A stretch of DNA of 64,000 nucleotides, taken from assembly GCF_000423605.1 (NCBI RefSeq), contig NZ_AUIH01000008.1, positions 62,001-126,000 of the forward strand, read 5' to 3'. Below, piece by piece: positions 19,101 to 27,538 of the stretch; position 1 is the first letter of the stretch; every line of letters starts with the position of its first letter. Made by a program: the position numbers and the translations under genes. The DNA is from Saccharospirillum impatiens DSM 12546 (GTDB taxonomy: Bacteria; Pseudomonadota; Gammaproteobacteria; Pseudomonadales; Natronospirillaceae). A model generated the notes under the pieces. It did no database searches. It was not told the DNA's origin and worked only from the letters and a program-made list of their open reading frames with translations.

Positions 19101-19919
19101 ATGACGAATCGATCCGTACGAGCCGTGTTTATTTCCGATATACATCTGGCCAACCCCAACAGCCAGGTCACCCTGCTTGCCGAGTTCCTGCGCACCACCG
19201 ACATGGAAACCCTGTACCTGCTGGGTGACATTGTCGATCTGTGGAAACTCAGCACCCGCAAAGGCCGATGGTCCCGCCAGCACGAAGCCATTTTAAAGCT
19301 GATACTGGCCAAGGCTAACAACGGTACCAAAGTCGTCTATGTGCCGGGCAATCACGACCCCTTCTTTCGTCACTTCGCCGACACGACGCTGGGACCCATC
19401 AGCGTCGAGCACGAGGCCATTCATACAGCCGCAACCGGCGAACGCTATTTATTGCTGCACGGAGACCGCTTCGATGACGATATCTATTGCGGGCACTTCT
19501 GGTGGCACCTGGGTGAATGGGCCTACGAGTCCATTGTTACCCTGAACCGTTACCTGAACCGGGTCCGGTTTCTTTTTGGCAAGCCTTACTGGTCGCTACC
19601 CGGCGCACTGAAAGTGCGCAGCAAAAAAGCCCGGGCCTACATCGAGAGCTTTGAAACCCGGGTTATCCAATATGCGCAAAGTCAGGGTGTTCAGGGTGTG
19701 ATCTGCGGACACATCCATCAGGGAACTCTGCGTGTCAGCGACGGCTTCGTTTATGCCAACGATGGTGACTGGGTGGAAAGCTGCACGGCTTTGCTGGAGC
19801 ACCATGACGGCAGTCTGGAATTGCTTCAGGTGCCGCACAACGCCACGGCCCCTGGTACACGACTGCACCCGGCGATGGCCCCGGAGCCGGGTATCGCAAT
19901 GAGCAATCAGACACGTTGA
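19101..19919 (+). CDS. UDP-2,3-diacylglucosamine diphosphatase-like metallophosphoesterase (LpxH family)
   Basis: Calcineurin-like phosphoesterase of 272 residues. The metal motifs appear in order: SDIHLANPN (~11), LLGDIVDLW (~41), PGNHDPF (~83), LLHGDRFDDD (~117) and CGHIHQG (~200). This family hydrolyses UDP-2,3-diacylglucosamine to lipid X in lipid A synthesis at the inner membrane surface, but the 270-residue branch also contains members of unproven substrate. The ATG is preceded by a GGAG-type site. It is monocistronic. Confidence 0.8.
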   Translation: MTNRSVRAVFISDIHLANPNSQVTLLAEFLRTTDMETLYLLGDIVDLWKLSTRKGRWSRQHEAILKLILAKANNGTKVVYVPGNHDPFFRHFADTTLGPISVEHEAIHTAATGERYLLLHGDRFDDDIYCGHFWWHLGEWAYESIVTLNRYLNRVRFLFGKPYWSLPGALKVRSKKARAYIESFETRVIQYAQSQGVQGVICGHIHQGTLRVSDGFVYANDGDWVESCTALLEHHDGSLELLQVPHNATAPGTRLHPAMAPEPGIAMSNQTR

Positions 19920-20094
19920 AACCTTTGCTTACGTTTTACTACCAAATAATTGCTCCCTGAGTGTCAATTGAATCACAAACCGGGGCGGTAGCACGTTGCG
20001 CTGCACGACGTTAAGGGCCAAAGTATAACGGTACTCCATACGCCGATGTTAAGGGGCCAGTAAAACCCGGGACAGACCATGCAGTGAGACGCTG

Positions 20095-20117
20095 CCTGGT
20101 GTAGCCCCAGGTTTTTC
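20095..20117 (+). terminator. Weak hairpin with T run in the 19920-20175 gap
   Basis: A short stem CCTGG / CCAGG followed by TTTTTC lies 60 bp upstream of the 20176 gene. The 256-bp gap holds no other feature I can support. Confidence 0.3.
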
Positions 20118-20175
20118 AATCAAGGCTTAACGCAGTCTTCGGATACACGGCCGGAACGGATTCCCGGGAGGTTCT

Positions 20176-21042
20176 ATGCTGGCACTGATCGTAATTCTCA
20201 CTCTGTTTCTGATGGTGTTTGGCGTTTGCTACTGGTCATTAAACCACTATCCACGTTCACGTCCTTTCCGGTACAGCCCGGGAACGGAGATGCCCCTGCC
20301 CGATCCAAAGCGCTCTCAACTGATGGCGGTACTGGCACAACGCTACCAGCTCGACAAAGCTGTCCGGCATGCCCGCCTCGACAGCGAGCGCCTCGACGCA
20401 TTGCTGCGGTGGACGCTCAATCGCTGGGAGCCCCAAACCGGTAATCGCTCCGCCTCACACAACCCGCTTGATATTCTCGCGCGCGTGAGTCAGGGGGAGC
20501 AATTTGGTCGAAGCGACTTTGTAACCGTGCTCGGCCACGCTCTGCAGGCGGTTGGAATACCCACCCGCCTGATTGAACTGCATACTCGCGACAGTCATTA
20601 CCGGCCGTTGGGCGGATGCTATACGGGTCTGGAAGTTTTTCTCAGTGAAGAAAACACCTGGGTCTGGGTCGACGCTCAGTACGATGCCATTATTCTCAAT
20701 AAAGGGCGTTATTGCAGTGCTCTGGATATTAAAGACGCTTTGCTGTCCAGAACGCACGAACTTGAACTGATATCTGCTGTTGAAGGGACCGATATCGACA
20801 GCTATCTGGCTTTTCTGGCGCCTTTTCTCGACATTGTTATTGCCCAGCCGCTGGGCCAAAGCCGACGTTATGCGTTGATTCCCCCTCAACTGCGTTTTCC
20901 GCGACGTCACCATCTGTTCGGGCGCAATCTCTACGATCAGGTATGCCACTCAAGGGATACTTTTTACGCTGTTAGAGACTTAAACCAGCTGATCCCTACA
21001 CATCCCAAAAGCACCTTTAGACCCCAAACCGCCAACGCCTGA
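20176..21042 (+). CDS. Membrane-anchored transglutaminase-like protein lacking the catalytic Cys and His
   Basis: A 288-residue protein with one N-terminal transmembrane segment (about 2-22). Residues ~105-170 resemble the transglutaminase-like core: FGRSDFVTVLGHALQAVGIP, then GLEVFLSEENTWVWVDAQYD. By alignment to the usual G-x-C...GIP-x-R...H-x-W-x-E-V...D pattern, the catalytic cysteine falls on S113 and the histidine on Y149, while D166 is kept. It is therefore probably inactive as a protease/transglutaminase and may be a binding or scaffold domain. The assignment is by pattern only. Confidence 0.6.
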   Translation: MLALIVILTLFLMVFGVCYWSLNHYPRSRPFRYSPGTEMPLPDPKRSQLMAVLAQRYQLDKAVRHARLDSERLDALLRWTLNRWEPQTGNRSASHNPLDILARVSQGEQFGRSDFVTVLGHALQAVGIPTRLIELHTRDSHYRPLGGCYTGLEVFLSEENTWVWVDAQYDAIILNKGRYCSALDIKDALLSRTHELELISAVEGTDIDSYLAFLAPFLDIVIAQPLGQSRRYALIPPQLRFPRRHHLFGRNLYDQVCHSRDTFYAVRDLNQLIPTHPKSTFRPQTANA

Positions 21043-21065
21043 CGACTAGGCGGGAGGAGCTGCAC

Positions 21066-21854
21066 TCAACCTCCCGCGTTAGCTGACCGGTCGGAGTCCT
21101 CAATGGGAGCGAAATCTTCATCGCTCAACTCGGGGGATTCCGTACTGGTATAGGTGGAATCGATGCGTTTAAGGGCCTTGCACATGACGTCTATACGTTG
21201 GTCCTGCGCGTGAATATGCTCCAGCAAAGCCATAATGGCATGAGCTGTGGGGTCCGGCATTTGTGAGACACCGTAGGCATCGAAGCCTACTTTATCGGCC
21301 ATGGCTTTCTGCTTGTCACTGAATGGCAGCACCTTTTCGCCCTGTTGCTTCACAATACGACCGGGTATGCCCACCACGGTTGCGTAGTCTGGCACAGCTT
21401 TGGTTACCACCGCATTTGAGCCCACCCGCGCATTTTTCCCGACGGTAAATGGCCCCAGCACCTTGGCACCGGCACCGACAATAACGCCGTCTTCCAGGGT
21501 TGGATGACGTTTGCCTTTTTCCCAGCTGGTACCGCCCAGCGTCACCCCCTGATAGATGGTCACATCATCGCCAATTTCAGCTGTTTCACCGATCACTACG
21601 CCCATCCCATGATCGATGAAAAACCGCCGACCCAGTTTGGCGCCCGGGTGAATTTCGATGCCGGTGAACCAACGCGCCAGCTGGGATACCCAGCGCGCCA
21701 GAGTTTTCAGATTCCACTGCCACAGTTTATGGCTGAAACGGTGAATCAGGATGGCATGCAAACCCGGATAGTTCAGGATCACCTCAAGCCAGCTGCGCGC
21801 TGCCGGATCTCGGTCAAAGACGCTCTGGATGTCTTCTTTCAGGTTGCGGAACAT
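21066..21854 (-). CDS. cysE: Serine O-acetyltransferase
   Basis: Transfers acetyl from acetyl-CoA to L-serine, the first step of cysteine synthesis. The 262-residue protein has the helical N-terminal domain and a left-handed beta-helix of hexapeptide repeats with the family motif [20 protein letters not shown] and [16 protein letters not shown]. It begins 2 bp after trmJ on the same strand, the usual gammaproteobacterial order. The iscR-isc operon that often follows is absent; the 20176 gene converges instead. Confidence 0.95.
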   Translation of the reverse strand: MFRNLKEDIQSVFDRDPAARSWLEVILNYPGLHAILIHRFSHKLWQWNLKTLARWVSQLARWFTGIEIHPGAKLGRRFFIDHGMGVVIGETAEIGDDVTIYQGVTLGGTSWEKGKRHPTLEDGVIVGAGAKVLGPFTVGKNARVGSNAVVTKAVPDYATVVGIPGRIVKQQGEKVLPFSDKQKAMADKVGFDAYGVSQMPDPTAHAIMALLEHIHAQDQRIDVMCKALKRIDSTYTSTESPELSDEDFAPIEDSDRSANAGG

Positions 21855-21855
21855 G

Positions 21856-22632
21856 TCAGGGTTTCCTTATCGACTTGTCTATCTGTGTCAGCATGCCACG
21901 TAAAATATTGGCTTCAACTTCATCGGGCTGCGCGCGCAGGATCAGGCGGCGTAATTTACTGAGCAGGGTACGCGGATTAGTGGGGTCGAGAAAGTCGATC
22001 TCAACCAGGGTTTTTTCCCAGTGTTCAAACAGCCCTTCAAGCTGTTCCGCCCGGGCCGGCGGCTGATCCCAGTCAACGCCCCAGTCGGTTCGGGTCTGCG
22101 GCACAGCCAGCTCCTGTCGCATCCGCAGTTCGTAACACAGTACCTGAACCGCCTGAGCGACGTTCAGAGAACTGTAGTCCGGATTCGACGGAATGTTCAC
22201 GTGATAGTGGCACTTAGCCAGCTCATCGTTGGTCAGGCCACTGCGTTCACGCCCAAACAACAAGGCCACGGACGATCCGGATGGGTGAGACGCGACCTTG
22301 TCGGCCATTTCACGGGGGTTAAGCAATGGCCAGGGCAACGACCTTGAACGGGCTGACGCACCCACCACCAGCGTGCAATCAGCAATGGCGGTGTCAATGT
22401 CGTCGACCACCTCAGCCCGGTCGAGCACATCGTGTGCCCCGGAAGACAAAGCGAAAGCCTCGCCAGACGGATAGTCCTTGGGAGAGACCAGCACCAGCCG
22501 GGTCAGCCCCATGGTCTTCATGGCCCGGGCGGCCGCCCCGATATTACCGGGATGACTGGTATGCACCAGAACCACTTTAATTTCATCCAGCCGGATGCCC
22601 GTTTCGCCTGCGGCGTCCCTTGACTGCGACAT
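21856..22632 (-). CDS. trmJ: tRNA (cytidine/uridine-32-2'-O)-methyltransferase
   Basis: SPOUT-class methyltransferase (258 aa) that methylates the 2'-O of nucleotide 32 in tRNA anticodon loops. SPOUT motifs are visible: [37 protein letters not shown] and [19 protein letters not shown], the last forming the knotted SAM site. A C-terminal helical extension of about 90 residues is as in E. coli TrmJ. It is divergent from suhB and followed by cysE, a conserved arrangement. Confidence 0.94.
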   Translation of the reverse strand: MSQSRDAAGETGIRLDEIKVVLVHTSHPGNIGAAARAMKTMGLTRLVLVSPKDYPSGEAFALSSGAHDVLDRAEVVDDIDTAIADCTLVVGASARSRSLPWPLLNPREMADKVASHPSGSSVALLFGRERSGLTNDELAKCHYHVNIPSNPDYSSLNVAQAVQVLCYELRMRQELAVPQTRTDWGVDWDQPPARAEQLEGLFEHWEKTLVEIDFLDPTNPRTLLSKLRRLILRAQPDEVEANILRGMLTQIDKSIRKP

Positions 22633-22698
22633 GCTTGAATCTACCTCTATTTGCTCAAATACTGCACACCAAGACTTAAAGAGTGCGTTAAAGATGTG

Positions 22699-22704
22699 TA
22701 TTAT
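22699..22704 (+). promoter_or_regulatory. Candidate -10 of the suhB promoter
   Basis: TATTAT is preceded by TGTG, resembling an extended -10, and followed by a GC-rich stretch (ACGCGCCC) of the kind seen in growth-rate-controlled promoters. The -35 is weak (TTAAAG near 22676). It lies just upstream of the boxB/boxA leader. Confidence 0.4.
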
Positions 22705-22714
22705 ACGCGCCCTC

Positions 22715-22734
22715 GTTCGGGAAAGCGCCCGAAC
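22715..22734 (+). promoter_or_regulatory. boxB-like hairpin in the suhB leader
   Basis: A perfect seven-base stem, GTTCGGG / CCCGAAC, with a six-base AAAGCG loop lies directly before the boxA sequence. This is the boxB-then-boxA order of rRNA operon leaders. Confidence 0.65.
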
Positions 22735-22747
22735 CGCTCTTTAACAA
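22735..22747 (+). promoter_or_regulatory. boxA antitermination element in the suhB leader
   Basis: CGCTCTTTAACAA differs from the E. coli rrn boxA TGCTCTTTAACAA only at the first base. boxA RNA binds NusB/NusE and recruits SuhB. Published E. coli work describes a boxA in the suhB 5' UTR used for autoregulation, and the same architecture is seen here about 150 nt before the suhB ATG. Confidence 0.85.
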
Positions 22748-22897
22748 ACCCGTTTTTGCGGATAAAACCGACGTACCTGAACTGGCTCGTCCGGTCCGTT
22801 TTGTCTGGCTGTGCTGTCACACGCCCGACATTAGGCCGGCCCCCACGCCCGTATCCGGTATGGTTTAACCCTTTTTAGATGTGAGTGTGAACCGACC

Positions 22898-23647
22898 ATG
22901 CAACCGATACTGACCATTGCCCTGCGCGCCGCGCGCAACGCAGCCGACAAACTGACCTATACCTTGTCGAACATCGATTCACTGACCGCCGAAGGGGCTA
23001 CCCGCAAAGACGTGTTTGATCAGGCCATAGAAGACGCCGCCTGGCGTGCGCGCAAAGCCATTCGCAAAGGCCACCCGCGCCATCACATCGACAGCTTGCA
23101 CATCGGCATGGACGAAAGCCGCGACTACGATGGTCAGTCCTGCTGGAAAATCAATGTCCTGGCCGGTGAGTCCAACTACCGCTCCGGCTACCCGGGCTTT
23201 CTGATCGTCGTCACCTTTTTTGTCAAAGACCGCATCGAAGCGGCTGCCCTGCTCGACCCGATCACCGGTGATGAGTGGACCAGCATGCGCGGACGTGGCG
23301 TGCAACTGAACGAGCGCCGTGTGCGGGTAGACGCTTCAACCCTGGATCTGGCCCTGGCCGCGATTGACAGCAGCGACCCTGCCGAAATAGGTCGCTGGTC
23401 AGAGCGCGTTGCGGGCATTCGCGTCAGCGGCTGTGGCCTGATGAACATTGCTCAACTGGTCGCCGGTCGGGTTCAACTGGCCTTCGCCGACGATTTGAAC
23501 GACGTTGACTTTCCGGCTGCAAGCCTGCTTTTGCAAGAAGCAGGGGCCCTTAGCGGGGATCGCAACGGCGGCCCCGTGAGTGCCAGAAAGGGTGAACTAC
23601 TGGCCTCATCACCGCGTTTGTTCAAACAGTTGTTCAGCCGCAACTAA
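22898..23647 (+). CDS. suhB: SuhB homologue (inositol-monophosphatase fold) with degenerate active site
   Basis: SuhB is an inositol monophosphatase-fold protein and a Nus-complex factor in rRNA antitermination. The N terminus (MQPILTIALRAARNAADKL) and the region WTSMRGRGVQLNERRVRV match SuhB, and the gene is divergent from trmJ as usual. However, the Mg-binding motif DPLDGTTN is replaced by NVLAGESN (86-93), so both aspartates are lost. The EES glutamate region is not recognisable, and WDFAAG has become VDFPAA. At 249 residues it is about 18 shorter than E. coli SuhB. I infer loss of phosphatase activity with the transcription role retained; see the boxA leader. Confidence 0.88.
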   Translation: MQPILTIALRAARNAADKLTYTLSNIDSLTAEGATRKDVFDQAIEDAAWRARKAIRKGHPRHHIDSLHIGMDESRDYDGQSCWKINVLAGESNYRSGYPGFLIVVTFFVKDRIEAAALLDPITGDEWTSMRGRGVQLNERRVRVDASTLDLALAAIDSSDPAEIGRWSERVAGIRVSGCGLMNIAQLVAGRVQLAFADDLNDVDFPAASLLLQEAGALSGDRNGGPVSARKGELLASSPRLFKQLFSRN

Positions 23648-23697
23648 GGCAGAACGCGCAAACCGTTAAACATCGCGACGTGTCTGCAGTTGTTACC

Positions 23698-23713
23698 GGA
23701 ACACGGATGTTCC
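23698..23713. repeat. NGGA-centred small palindrome
   Basis: GGAACA-CGGA-TGTTCC lies in the 23648-23846 gap. Outer bases GTTGTT (~23689) and AACAAC (~23720) extend the stem. The identical core recurs at 46558-46573. Confidence 0.75.
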
Positions 23714-23846
23714 TGCAAAAACAACGGCGTTCTGTGACCTCCTTTCCGGTTCTGAACATCTGCGCCCCTGTTTTGCCCGCTTCGCCTTGGGGCATCGGCA
23801 ACCAGAGGGTATAGTGCGCCTTTTCCGCAAATACAGGGGCACTCGT

Positions 23847-24917
23847 TTGACCCAAGCGCTCACGTTCTACGCTGGCGAGCACGCCTACCGGACCATTCAA
23901 AACGAAGGGTTATCGCCGCAATCCATCCGCGTCATTCTTGGCGCTTCGGGCGGCCCCAAGTGGTTTGTACTGAGCCATCTCGATCGCTATCTGGCCAGTG
24001 AATGGTTGCCTGCCATACAGCACCCGCTGAATCTGATTGGCAGCTCCATCGGCGCCTGGCGCATGACAGCTTATGCCAATAAAAACCCGGTTGCCGCCAT
24101 TGATCGGCTGGAACAGGGTTACCTGAACCAGCGCTACTCAGATAACGCCGATGCCGATGAAATTACCGGTAAGGTGAATGATTTTATCGAGAAAATGCTC
24201 AGCGAGACTCCGTTCGAAGATTTACACCCCCAGCGGCGACTTCACCTGGTTACGGCTCGATGCAGGGGCATCACGGCAACCCATTCGCCGCGCAAGCAGG
24301 CGTGGGTATTTACCGGTGTTGCTGCCAGCAATATGGCTTCCCGAGCCACCCTGTCACGATACTTCGATCGTGTTGTGTTTCGCAGCCCCCAGGGCCATTT
24401 ACCCTTGTCGGACTGGGATCAGTTCACCACCTATCAGGTACCACTGAGCTCCGAGAACCTGCGCCAGGCGCTTCAAGCCAGCGGTGCCATTCCGGTGGTG
24501 ATTCACGGTGTCACCAACCCGGCTGGCGCGCCAGCGGGGGTCTACCGAGATGGCGGCATGGTTGATTATCACTTCGACCTGCCGATCAAACCCGACAACG
24601 GCCTGGTGCTTTACCCGCACTTTTCACCGGTGCTGAAGCCTGGCTGGTTTGACAAGCCACTGCCCTGGCGCAAGGTCACGGCCAGCCACTACAGTCACAC
24701 CCTCGTCGTCTGCCCAAGCCGGGCCTTCATCGAGAAATTGCCTTACGGCAAAATCCCGGACCGGAAAGACTTTGAAACCCTGGACGCTGAAACTCGTATT
24801 CGCTACTGGAACACTGTGGTCGACATGAACCGTGCCCTGGCTGACGAGTTTCACGACCTGGTCAGTACCGGCAAACTGGCGCAGCGGCTGCAACCCATCA
24901 AAGCCATAGCCCGCTAA
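23847..24917 (+). CDS. Patatin-like phospholipase family protein
   Basis: Ser-Asp dyad lipid acyl hydrolase fold. The glycine-rich oxyanion motif GASGGPKWF is followed by the nucleophile motif GSSIGAW (G-x-S-x-G), with the dyad aspartate in DGGMVDYH later. I prefer the TTG at 23847 (RBS AGGGGC), which yields MTQALTFYAGEHAYRTI, the usual family N terminus, and 356 residues. A GTG at 23814 would add 11 residues. No signal peptide is seen, so it is probably cytoplasmic. Substrate unknown. Confidence 0.85.
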   Translation: MTQALTFYAGEHAYRTIQNEGLSPQSIRVILGASGGPKWFVLSHLDRYLASEWLPAIQHPLNLIGSSIGAWRMTAYANKNPVAAIDRLEQGYLNQRYSDNADADEITGKVNDFIEKMLSETPFEDLHPQRRLHLVTARCRGITATHSPRKQAWVFTGVAASNMASRATLSRYFDRVVFRSPQGHLPLSDWDQFTTYQVPLSSENLRQALQASGAIPVVIHGVTNPAGAPAGVYRDGGMVDYHFDLPIKPDNGLVLYPHFSPVLKPGWFDKPLPWRKVTASHYSHTLVVCPSRAFIEKLPYGKIPDRKDFETLDAETRIRYWNTVVDMNRALADEFHDLVSTGKLAQRLQPIKAIAR

Positions 24918-24946
24918 CGCCCTGAAACAGACCTTCCTGAATCCAA

Positions 24947-24985
24947 TCTGAACACCTGCATCCGCTCTCGGGTTCAGTTCAGATA
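24947..24985. promoter_or_regulatory. Inverted and direct GTTCAG repeats upstream of the lipoprotein gene
   Basis: ATCTGAAC (24947-24954) and GTTCAGAT (24978-24985) form a perfect 8-bp inverted repeat. Two further GTTCAG hexamers flank the second arm. They lie 50-90 bp before the 25037 start and may be an operator. Confidence 0.4.
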
Positions 24986-25036
24986 GGGTTCAGCCTGCCT
25001 TGCGATACTGGCTCCATTGAACAAGGAGCCTTACCC

Positions 25037-25939
25037 ATGACTCAGTCCAGACTGCATCGCCGGTTTACTGCAACCGGGACCCACCCAAATTCGCCTGTCC
25101 GGATACGCCGTCTGGCCACTATGGCCATTGCCGGTTTATTGCTGACGGGCTGCCACGTAAGCGTCACCGATGTACAAGAGCATGAGGCCGGTTACGACAC
25201 GGAAGTCACACCAACACTGGCACGCTACGACACCGAATTTCTGGTGCGCAGCGCCCTGGTCCCCTACGCCCTGAGCGCCACCAGTATTGAGATGATCGCC
25301 GACCCGGAGGCTTTCCTGACCCCATCGGCTCGAATGGCCAGCCGCAGCCATGTACCAGTTGAAACCACCTCAACCTACTTGTTTGACAGCGGAGCCTGCG
25401 ATTTCGGCGGCTACACCAGCATCGATGCCTACGGGGAAACCGAAACCTATTCCGACAGCATGACGTTCATTACCATGGATGTGATGGCAGAGGCTGTGGA
25501 CTGCGACACCCTCAACTGGCAGGGGTATGTCACCCTGAACAGCCAGCTCGATTTTGACGTTATGGGTTGGTACGACGATTACTTCGACCGCATCGATTCG
25601 CTTGAAGGCAGCATGACCGGCCGCCTGCGCATGCGTGCCGAGCGCAGTGACCTGAACTACACCAATATCAACACAGATATCATCGAGCTGGATTCTACCG
25701 ATTTTCGCATTGAAGCCCGTGCCAGTATCTGGCTGGACGACGGCTGGCGCACCAACTCAGCCAGTTTGACCACCACACGCGGCGTCCACTGGTACCAGAA
25801 CGATACCCGGCCACACGCCGGCAAGATCCGGCTCACTGCCTATCGGGGTTGGGTGGATCTGGAGTTCTCCGACTATGGCGTAACCCGCACCGACAGCAAC
25901 GGCTACCGGGACAGTATTGCCTGGTCCAGTTTGCGCTAA
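25037..25939 (+). CDS. Hypothetical lipoprotein
   Basis: A 300-residue protein with a basic N terminus and a lipobox IAGLLLTGC, so lipidation is expected at C39. The mature part is rich in Asp, Tyr and Thr and seems made of beta strands (LNSQLDFDVMGWYDDYFDRI). Two cysteines (in GACDFGG and VDCDTLNW) may form a disulfide. The sequence after the lipobox begins with HVS, which does not suggest inner-membrane retention. I recognise no family. ATG with AAGGAGCC; terminator follows. Confidence 0.7.
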   Translation: MTQSRLHRRFTATGTHPNSPVRIRRLATMAIAGLLLTGCHVSVTDVQEHEAGYDTEVTPTLARYDTEFLVRSALVPYALSATSIEMIADPEAFLTPSARMASRSHVPVETTSTYLFDSGACDFGGYTSIDAYGETETYSDSMTFITMDVMAEAVDCDTLNWQGYVTLNSQLDFDVMGWYDDYFDRIDSLEGSMTGRLRMRAERSDLNYTNINTDIIELDSTDFRIEARASIWLDDGWRTNSASLTTTRGVHWYQNDTRPHAGKIRLTAYRGWVDLEFSDYGVTRTDSNGYRDSIAWSSLR

Positions 25940-25956
25940 ATCGGGCAGCCGCAAAA

Positions 25957-25984
25957 AAGCCGACAGTGAGGTCGGCTTATTCTA
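25957..25984 (+). terminator. Probable terminator after the lipoprotein gene
   Basis: Stem AAGCCGAC / GTCGGCTT with a six-base loop, followed by ATTCT, 17 bp after the stop. The T run is poor. Confidence 0.6.
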
Positions 25985-26018
25985 ATGCGATTATTAAGTT
26001 TGCACAGGATCAAGTGTG

Positions 26019-26206
26019 GGCTGCCGGGTGGGCCTATCTGGGGTAGTCTGAGGCATGGACTAAAACGCCAGGAGCGTTTTAGCACGAGCGCAGCGAGCCC
26101 GAAGGGTGAATCCCACGGATGGGATTCATAACCCGAAGCCTAGGCTCCATGGACGGGTTGAGTGGGCGGCATTCCGCCCGACCCCGGATAGGGACACCCG
26201 GTAGCC
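26019..26206. repeat. Long intergenic inverted repeat, copy C
   Basis: The arms 26019-26044 and 26181-26206 pair over 26 bp with three or so mismatches (GCCGGGTG, CTATC, GGGGT shared with copies B and E). The interior contains the stem CTAAAACGC / GCGTTTTAG (26060-26082) and the hairpin GAATCCCA-CGGA-TGGGATTC (26108-26127). A further block is shared with copy A in reverse orientation. It fills the gap between the lipoprotein and YIP1 genes. Confidence 0.85.
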
Positions 26207-26235
26207 GAAACGGATTCCTGGCACCAAATTACAAA

Positions 26236-26847
26236 CTATTCAACAACCATATATTCCGGTCCGAAGCCTGCTGACCAGACGATGACGGTACCTACCCGCA
26301 GAGTAACCAGCAGCACCAGCGCCACAGTGATCACCGAGGTTGCGTACATAAAGGCACGTTCCTTGGGAATGTTCATCACAATGGGCAGGCCTTCGTAAAT
26401 CAGGTAAACCGCATAAGCCGCAGCGAGCGCAAATACCACCGCGTTCAGCCACAACAGAGGGTAAGCACCTACTATACCGGCCAGAAAAATCGGCGCTGTT
26501 GTGTACACTGCCAACGCCATGCCGTGGTGCGGATCGACCGGCTCATCGGAATAGGTCGTTGTCATCCAGGTGATGAACTCGCCGAATGTCCACACTCCGA
26601 CCAACGCAGCCAGGTAGCTCAACACGCACAATACCAGCGCACTTTGCGCCGTCAGCACCGTTAGCGGCCCGTCCCCCAGACGCCAGCCAACTTCGGCCAC
26701 GCCAAAATAGAAACACACCGCAGGAATCAGCGCCAGTATGGGCACATGGGTCAGGAACTCCATGGTCTTGCTACGTCGCTGTTTACGAATGAGTGACCAC
26801 TCACTGCCAGGGTGAGTGAAAATACCAAGGGTGTGATCCAGAATCAT
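26236..26847 (-). CDS. YIP1-family membrane protein
   Basis: I choose the ATG at 26847 (RBS GGAG seven bases upstream), giving 203 residues starting MILDHTLGIFTHPGSEW. Five hydrophobic segments follow an N-terminal amphipathic stretch, as in bacterial YIP1-domain proteins. These are inner-membrane proteins of unknown function. It stands alone. Confidence 0.75.
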   Translation of the reverse strand: MILDHTLGIFTHPGSEWSLIRKQRRSKTMEFLTHVPILALIPAVCFYFGVAEVGWRLGDGPLTVLTAQSALVLCVLSYLAALVGVWTFGEFITWMTTTYSDEPVDPHHGMALAVYTTAPIFLAGIVGAYPLLWLNAVVFALAAAYAVYLIYEGLPIVMNIPKERAFMYATSVITVALVLLVTLRVGTVIVWSAGFGPEYMVVE

Positions 26848-27202
26848 AGTGATCTCCAAAGAATCATTCCGGCCGATGCGGGTTATTGTTGTTGACGATC
26901 ACCTGCCCGGTCTACCAGGCACAAAGCATGTCCTGTTCAAACCGTTCACAGGCACCGTGGAAGTGGCCGGATTCTGACTGATAACATAGAGGAATTGGCG
27001 CAGACTGCAAGCATGCCGGGCGCCGCGACACAGAAAATTAATGCACTGCCACGACCAATCTCTGGAAACTGTGATCCATATCATTATATTATTGTTTACT
27101 AATACTAATGCCGGACGCTGCTATCTGTCCGGCGGTATCGCACCACCCTCACTCAGGTGGTAGCATCCAGAACAACTCGACGATAAGCAGGAGCGCTTAA
27201 CA
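26848..27202. promoter_or_regulatory. Intergenic region upstream of the DUF442 gene
   Basis: A 355-bp divergent spacer with no gene. An AT-rich tract (TATCATTATATTATTG, 27079-27094) is the best promoter candidate. TTTACTAATA at 27095-27104 recurs upstream of the MBL operon at 35853-35862. CCGGAC / GTCCGG (about 27112-27133) forms a small hairpin. I found no -24/-12 promoter here. Confidence 0.4.
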
Positions 27203-27535
27203 ATGAACATTACCCAATTGTCCCCCACTTTTAAGGTCAGTCCGCAAATCACTGTCGACGACGTTACCGAAGCCAAAGAACAGGGCATTGCCGTTATTGT
27301 CTGCAACCGGCCGGATGGTGAAAGCGACGACCAGATACCCGCCGCCGACATCAGACGTGCCTGTGAGTCTGCCGGCATCAAATTCGTCGAACTGCCTATG
27401 AACGGACCCAATTACTCACCCGAGCAAGTCAGTACACTGAAAAGCCTGATCGACGACGGTAGCAACATTCTTGCCTACTGCCGAACCGGCAATCGCAGCA
27501 GTATTCTGTACAACGCCACCCAGGGATCCAACTGA
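27203..27535 (+). CDS. TIGR01244/DUF442 family sulfur transferase-phosphatase-like protein
   Basis: A 110-residue dual-specificity-phosphatase/rhodanese-like domain. The active-site loop YCRTGNRS supplies the cysteine near residue 93. In Blh proteins of the BigR sulfide-detoxification system this domain is fused in front of a persulfide-dioxygenase MBL domain. Here it stands alone, and an MBL partner of the right type is encoded 8.4 kb downstream. RBS AGGAGCG. Its stop is 3 bp from the SulP start, so the two are cotranscribed. Confidence 0.85.
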   Translation: MNITQLSPTFKVSPQITVDDVTEAKEQGIAVIVCNRPDGESDDQIPAADIRRACESAGIKFVELPMNGPNYSPEQVSTLKSLIDDGSNILAYCRTGNRSSILYNATQGSN

Positions 27536-27538
27536 GTC

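Noticed and set aside
27000-27020. TGGCGC-type sequence before the DUF442 gene resembling a sigma-54 site
   Set aside because: The distance between the GG and GC elements is two bases too short for a -24/-12 promoter.
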